Positions 61,274 to 64,000 of a stretch of 64,000 nt of DNA are shown piece by piece. How positions within the stretch are numbered: position 1 is the stretch's first letter; each line of letters opens with the position of its first letter. The notes beneath the pieces are model-generated. The model was not told where the DNA came from. It ran no database searches and saw only the letters and a list, made by a program, of their open reading frames with translations. The translations under genes and the position numbers were made by a program. This DNA is from a cyanobacterium endosymbiont of Epithemia clementina EcSB (GTDB lineage Bacteria > Cyanobacteriota > Cyanobacteriia > Cyanobacteriales > Microcystaceae): positions 1,419,110-1,483,109 of the forward strand of contig NZ_CP123991.1 in NCBI RefSeq assembly GCF_029919255.1, read 5' to 3'.

Positions 61274-62330
61274 CTTAATGATGAACGCATATTGAAAATT
61301 AGAGTTGTGTGATTAGATAGGAGAACACTTATATTGTTAGTCACAATTAAAACTCTTAAATAGTATTTTTCACTTTTTTCTTGTTTAGTCAGAAATGTCC
61401 AATATTTGGATTAAGTTTCGTACGGAATGTTTCTAAAAGTTACACATTGACAAATAAACCTCAATATAAGCTGTCTTAAAACATAAGGACATCACTAGAA
61501 ACAAAGAGCAGAGCACTAATAAAATGAAGAGATTTTCAAAATTGGAGATAGCTATTAAAATCTCTACGAAGAAATCAATACTTAAGTGTATTTATTCGCT
61601 ATTCTAGTCAGGTAATAAACATAAAACTATCAGAGTAATTAATTTAATTAAATTATTTTATCTATCCTAAAACTAAATTTTTGATATAAATTGCAAATGA
61701 CTTATCTGGTTATTGAATGTTACGTTAGGCTTCTAACGTAATTGAGTGAAGTTAATAAATTTATAGTGAGAAAACTTAAGAATATAGAGTTAGTCAATAA
61801 TTGGTATCAAATATAAAAAAATTATTTTTTGAAGTTAATTTCAACTCTCAACTAGAACATTTAAACTAAAATCAGTTTCTAGACAACCTGAGATTGTCTA
61901 ATCAACGAACAAAATTGTAATTTATCCTAGTTAACCTTTCCTGAAAACTATTGATGAATAGTTGTTTACACAAATGATAATATCCATTATTACTCGGTTA
62001 ATGGTATCGGAGATGATACTCTATTTGATTTTTAAGAATCAAGGAGATTCAATTCATGTTAATGAGCACACCATACAAGTGGATCAAATTTATTATATTG
62101 ATCTTAATCAATATAATAAATCCTTAAATTAATCATTAATTAAATTCCTAATTAAGGTGCAGGGAGGAGCGCATACTTCAATATAAACTTATACAATCAC
62201 AGTCTATAAATATCAAGTTTTATAGTCTAATTTTTAGTATTAATACTGGAGTATTCTACGGTTTATTTCGCTCAATTAATGAGATGGTTTAAACGCAAAA
62301 TAGCATAGGGCGGATGATACCGATCATACT
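61274..62330. other. Gene-free AT-rich stretch
   Basis: No gene recognised. It holds the hairpin at 62088-62121. The segment CCTCAATATAAGCTG at about 61460 is weakly like the diverged repeat at 29385 and 52140. Confidence 0.5.
62088..62121. repeat. Perfect 15-bp hairpin
   Basis: Arms 62088-62102 and 62107-62121 (ATTTATTATATTGAT and its complement), loop of 4. Confidence 0.85.
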
Positions 62331-63143
62331 TTACTTTAGATTCAAAAATTTATCTAAAGCTGTTATCAAGCGCGGCGGCCAACGACGAACTTTTGTTACC
62401 CAATTTAAGTCTTGATAACGGTTATCCATTCCTACCGTTGCTACCCAATTACTCTCCGCTTCCCCTTGTTTTCCCAAGTCCCACAAAATAGCTGTTAATG
62501 CTGCTCGCGTATCGGGAAACATAGGATACTTTCGTATAATATTTTTTATTTGCTTTAAGGCTTCCTTCGTGTTTCCCAATTGATAGAATACCAAAGCAAC
62601 ATTGGCTTTAGCAAAGGTAAAGTCAGGATCAATGTTGACAGCTGTCTGGTAATCTTTTAATGCTTGTTCCCAGTTGCCTAAACTTCCTTGGGCATTCCCT
62701 CGATTATTGTAGGCCATAGCATCATTGGGAGCAATTTCTAAGACTCGGTTATAGTTTATAATTGCCTCTTGATATTTTCCTTGTCTTTCTAGAGCTGTTC
62801 CTCGATTAAGATAAATAGCAGACTCATTAGGAGCTAATTCAACAGCCTTATTAAAGTCTGCAATCGCTTTGTCTAATTTATTCTGACTAACACGAGTATT
62901 TCCCCGATTACTCCATAATGCTGAATTTATCGGAAATTTTTTGATTAATTGAGTCCAATAGGTTTCTGCTTGGGTAAAATTTTCTTTTTGCGTGGCTTCG
63001 AAAGCTTTTTCTGCAATTTCCTTCCCCCATTCTAATTGTTCTTGAGTAATTGGCGCAATAGGAGTTTCTTCGGCTAAAATCCTGGTAATAGTCCCAAACC
63101 ACAATAAGAAAATACTTAACAGACTTAATAGTATACGGATCAT
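62331..63143 (-). CDS. Exported TPR protein
   Basis: 270 aa. The N-terminus is a signal peptide (MIRILLSLLSIFLLWFGTIT, then a polar region from about residue 25). About five tetratricopeptide repeats follow: AEKAFEATQKENFTQAETYW, ALWSNRGNTRVSQNKLDKAI, AIYLNRGTALERQGKYQEAI, AMAYNNRGNAQGSLGNWEQA and TFAKANVALVFYQLGNTKEA. The C-terminal 60 residues contain WVATVGMDNRYQDLNWVTKV and lack TPRs. It is probably a periplasmic or thylakoid-lumen scaffold; similar proteins occur widely in cyanobacteria and assist complex assembly. It is 32 bases downstream of purE and probably co-transcribed with it. Confidence 0.88.
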   Translation of the reverse strand: MIRILLSLLSIFLLWFGTITRILAEETPIAPITQEQLEWGKEIAEKAFEATQKENFTQAETYWTQLIKKFPINSALWSNRGNTRVSQNKLDKAIADFNKAVELAPNESAIYLNRGTALERQGKYQEAIINYNRVLEIAPNDAMAYNNRGNAQGSLGNWEQALKDYQTAVNIDPDFTFAKANVALVFYQLGNTKEALKQIKNIIRKYPMFPDTRAALTAILWDLGKQGEAESNWVATVGMDNRYQDLNWVTKVRRWPPRLITALDKFLNLK

Positions 63144-63175
63144 TGGAGGTTTCTATTGATAGTGTTTTTTACCTA

Positions 63176-63712
63176 TTATGACTTCTGTTCCATTTTTTTT
63201 AAATAGTCTTCATAGCCTAACTGTTTGAGTTCTTCTTGCTTATCGATAACTATTTTTGTTAGATCTTGTCGATGTTGTTGGATTTGTTTCAGTAGTTTAG
63301 AATCATGGGACGCCAGAATCTGCACTGCCAGTAGTCCAGCATTTTCAGCGTTTCCAATGGCGACGGTGGCGACGGGAATGCCTCTAGGCATTTGCACAAT
63401 GGAATAAAGAGAGTCTATCCCCTGTAAATGACTGGTAGCAATAGGAACGCCAATGACAGGGAGAGGAGTTAAAGAAGCTACCATTCCCGGTAAATGGGCT
63501 GCTCCTCCTGCCCCTGCAATGATAACTTTTATTCCCTTTTTATGCGCAGTCTGGGCATAATCTACCATTATTTTTGGTGTACGATGAGCAGACACGATCG
63601 TAACTTCACAAGAAACTGAAAAGTCTTGACAAACGATGATCGCACTTTTCATCGTGGGTAAATCAGAATCACTTCCCATAATTATGCCTACACGAGAAGA
63701 AGAGTTAGTCAT
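63176..63712 (-). CDS. purE: N5-CAIR mutase
   Basis: Rearranges N5-carboxyaminoimidazole ribonucleotide to CAIR in purine synthesis. 178 aa. The signature [16 protein letters not shown] lies at residues 9-24 and the catalytic SAHRTP at about 41-46, followed by [20 protein letters not shown] and [19 protein letters not shown]. Length and active-site residues are normal, with a short charged C-terminal extension ([11 protein letters not shown]). It is the first gene of a likely unit with the TPR protein, and divergent from the amidohydrolase-like gene at the window end. Confidence 0.96.
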   Translation of the reverse strand: MTNSSSRVGIIMGSDSDLPTMKSAIIVCQDFSVSCEVTIVSAHRTPKIMVDYAQTAHKKGIKVIIAGAGGAAHLPGMVASLTPLPVIGVPIATSHLQGIDSLYSIVQMPRGIPVATVAIGNAENAGLLAVQILASHDSKLLKQIQQHRQDLTKIVIDKQEELKQLGYEDYLKKMEQKS

Positions 63713-63879
63713 GATAGTTGCTCAGGTATATTCGACAGAGTTATTCTAACAATGAAAAGCTATCTAGATATGGAGACTCGATAACAATGGAGCCATTGAT
63801 TAAGCTGAGCTTCTTGGTGAACTTACGATTCTAGATGATTCATAAAATCTAATCAAAAAATAGTAATTTACATTAAAAA

Positions 63880-64000
63880 ATGCTAAAAAATATTAAAATT
63901 ATTAATGCTAAAATATCCGGCTATCAAGAAAGTCAACAAGTTTCTATTAATTCCCAAGGAATTATTGAAGATATCTCATCAATGGGAACAAGTTTTAAAT
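63880..64000 (+). CDS. N-terminus of an amidohydrolase-like protein (partial)
   Basis: The window ends after 40 codons: MLKNIKIINAKISGYQESQQ, then VSINSQGIIEDISSMGTSFK. The pattern (a short strand ending IINAKI, then VSINSQGII) is that of the N-terminal beta domain of amidohydrolases such as N-acetylglucosamine-6-phosphate deacetylase, and nagA-like genes lie next to purE in some cyanobacteria as I recall. The catalytic residues lie beyond the window, so the identity is provisional. Confidence 0.4.
   Translation, partial: MLKNIKIINAKISGYQESQQVSINSQGIIEDISSMGTSFK

Noticed and set aside
1-64000. Reassigned stop codons (pseudogenes being translated by a variant code)
   Set aside because: About thirty intact genes end at ordinary TAA/TAG/TGA and never contain internal stops, and several pseudogenes also have frameshifts.

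Overview
The window looks like part of the chromosome of a unicellular cyanobacterium of the Cyanothece/Crocosphaera/Rippkaea type that has been reduced in an intracellular host. Three things point to this. The intact genes are typically cyanobacterial: RNase E with the cyanobacterial Arg-rich tail, the CAAD/CURT1 protein, the DUF3038-DUF4335 pair, DUF1823, tandem-domain PTPS, and a CyRepA1-like replication protein. The base composition is strongly AT-rich. Recognisable intact genes cover only about 45% of the DNA, and the remainder holds gene corpses and AT-rich spacer. The decayed genes include chlP (chlorophyll side-chain reduction), so the organism has probably lost photosynthesis. The best fit I know is the nitrogen-fixing 'spheroid body' endosymbiont of rhopalodiacean diatoms (Epithemia/Rhopalodia). 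That assignment is an inference from the pattern; no nif or rRNA gene lies in the window.

Layout. 1-7.6 kb: metallophosphoesterase, tRNA-Ser, a decayed LON-domain gene, pheA, a decayed DUF1997 gene, a decayed rnhB fragment and intact rne. 7.6-11.8 kb: gene-poor. 11.8-13.9 kb: M3 oligopeptidase. 13.9-20.5 kb: almost empty, with tRNA-Asp and a dead TPR gene. 20.5-28.9 kb: coaE, a zinc-ribbon protein, a cysteine desulfurase, a dead exopolysaccharide tyrosine-kinase gene, ctpA-Nudix-OB-fold on the minus strand, then folD coupled to a two-repeat protein. 29.6-34.4 kb: a large intact plasmid-type replication protein converging on glutathione reductase, with a pair of mutually exclusive hairpins between them. 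36-39.9 kb: hypothetical, PTPS/QueD, CAAD protein, 2-Cys peroxiredoxin. 42-50.2 kb: DUF3038-DUF4335, DnaJ-type chaperone, phosphodiester glycosidase. 53-64 kb: phasin-like protein, chlP pseudogene, carA, HTH protein, pentapeptide-repeat remnant, DUF1823, sirohydrochlorin chelatase with a small coupled ORF, TPR protein, purE and the first 40 codons of an amidohydrolase-like gene.

What survives is housekeeping: purine, pyrimidine, folate, CoA, Phe and siroheme synthesis, Fe-S sulfur supply, redox defence, RNA turnover and protein quality control. Three patterns stand out. Several pseudogenes keep most or all of their reading frame but carry TAA/TAG/TGA codons. The non-coding DNA is full of long perfect inverted repeats (14-24 bp stems, tiny loops) with no shared sequence, which is surprising in DNA that is otherwise decaying. 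A full-length replication-initiator-like gene is intact in the middle of this erosion.
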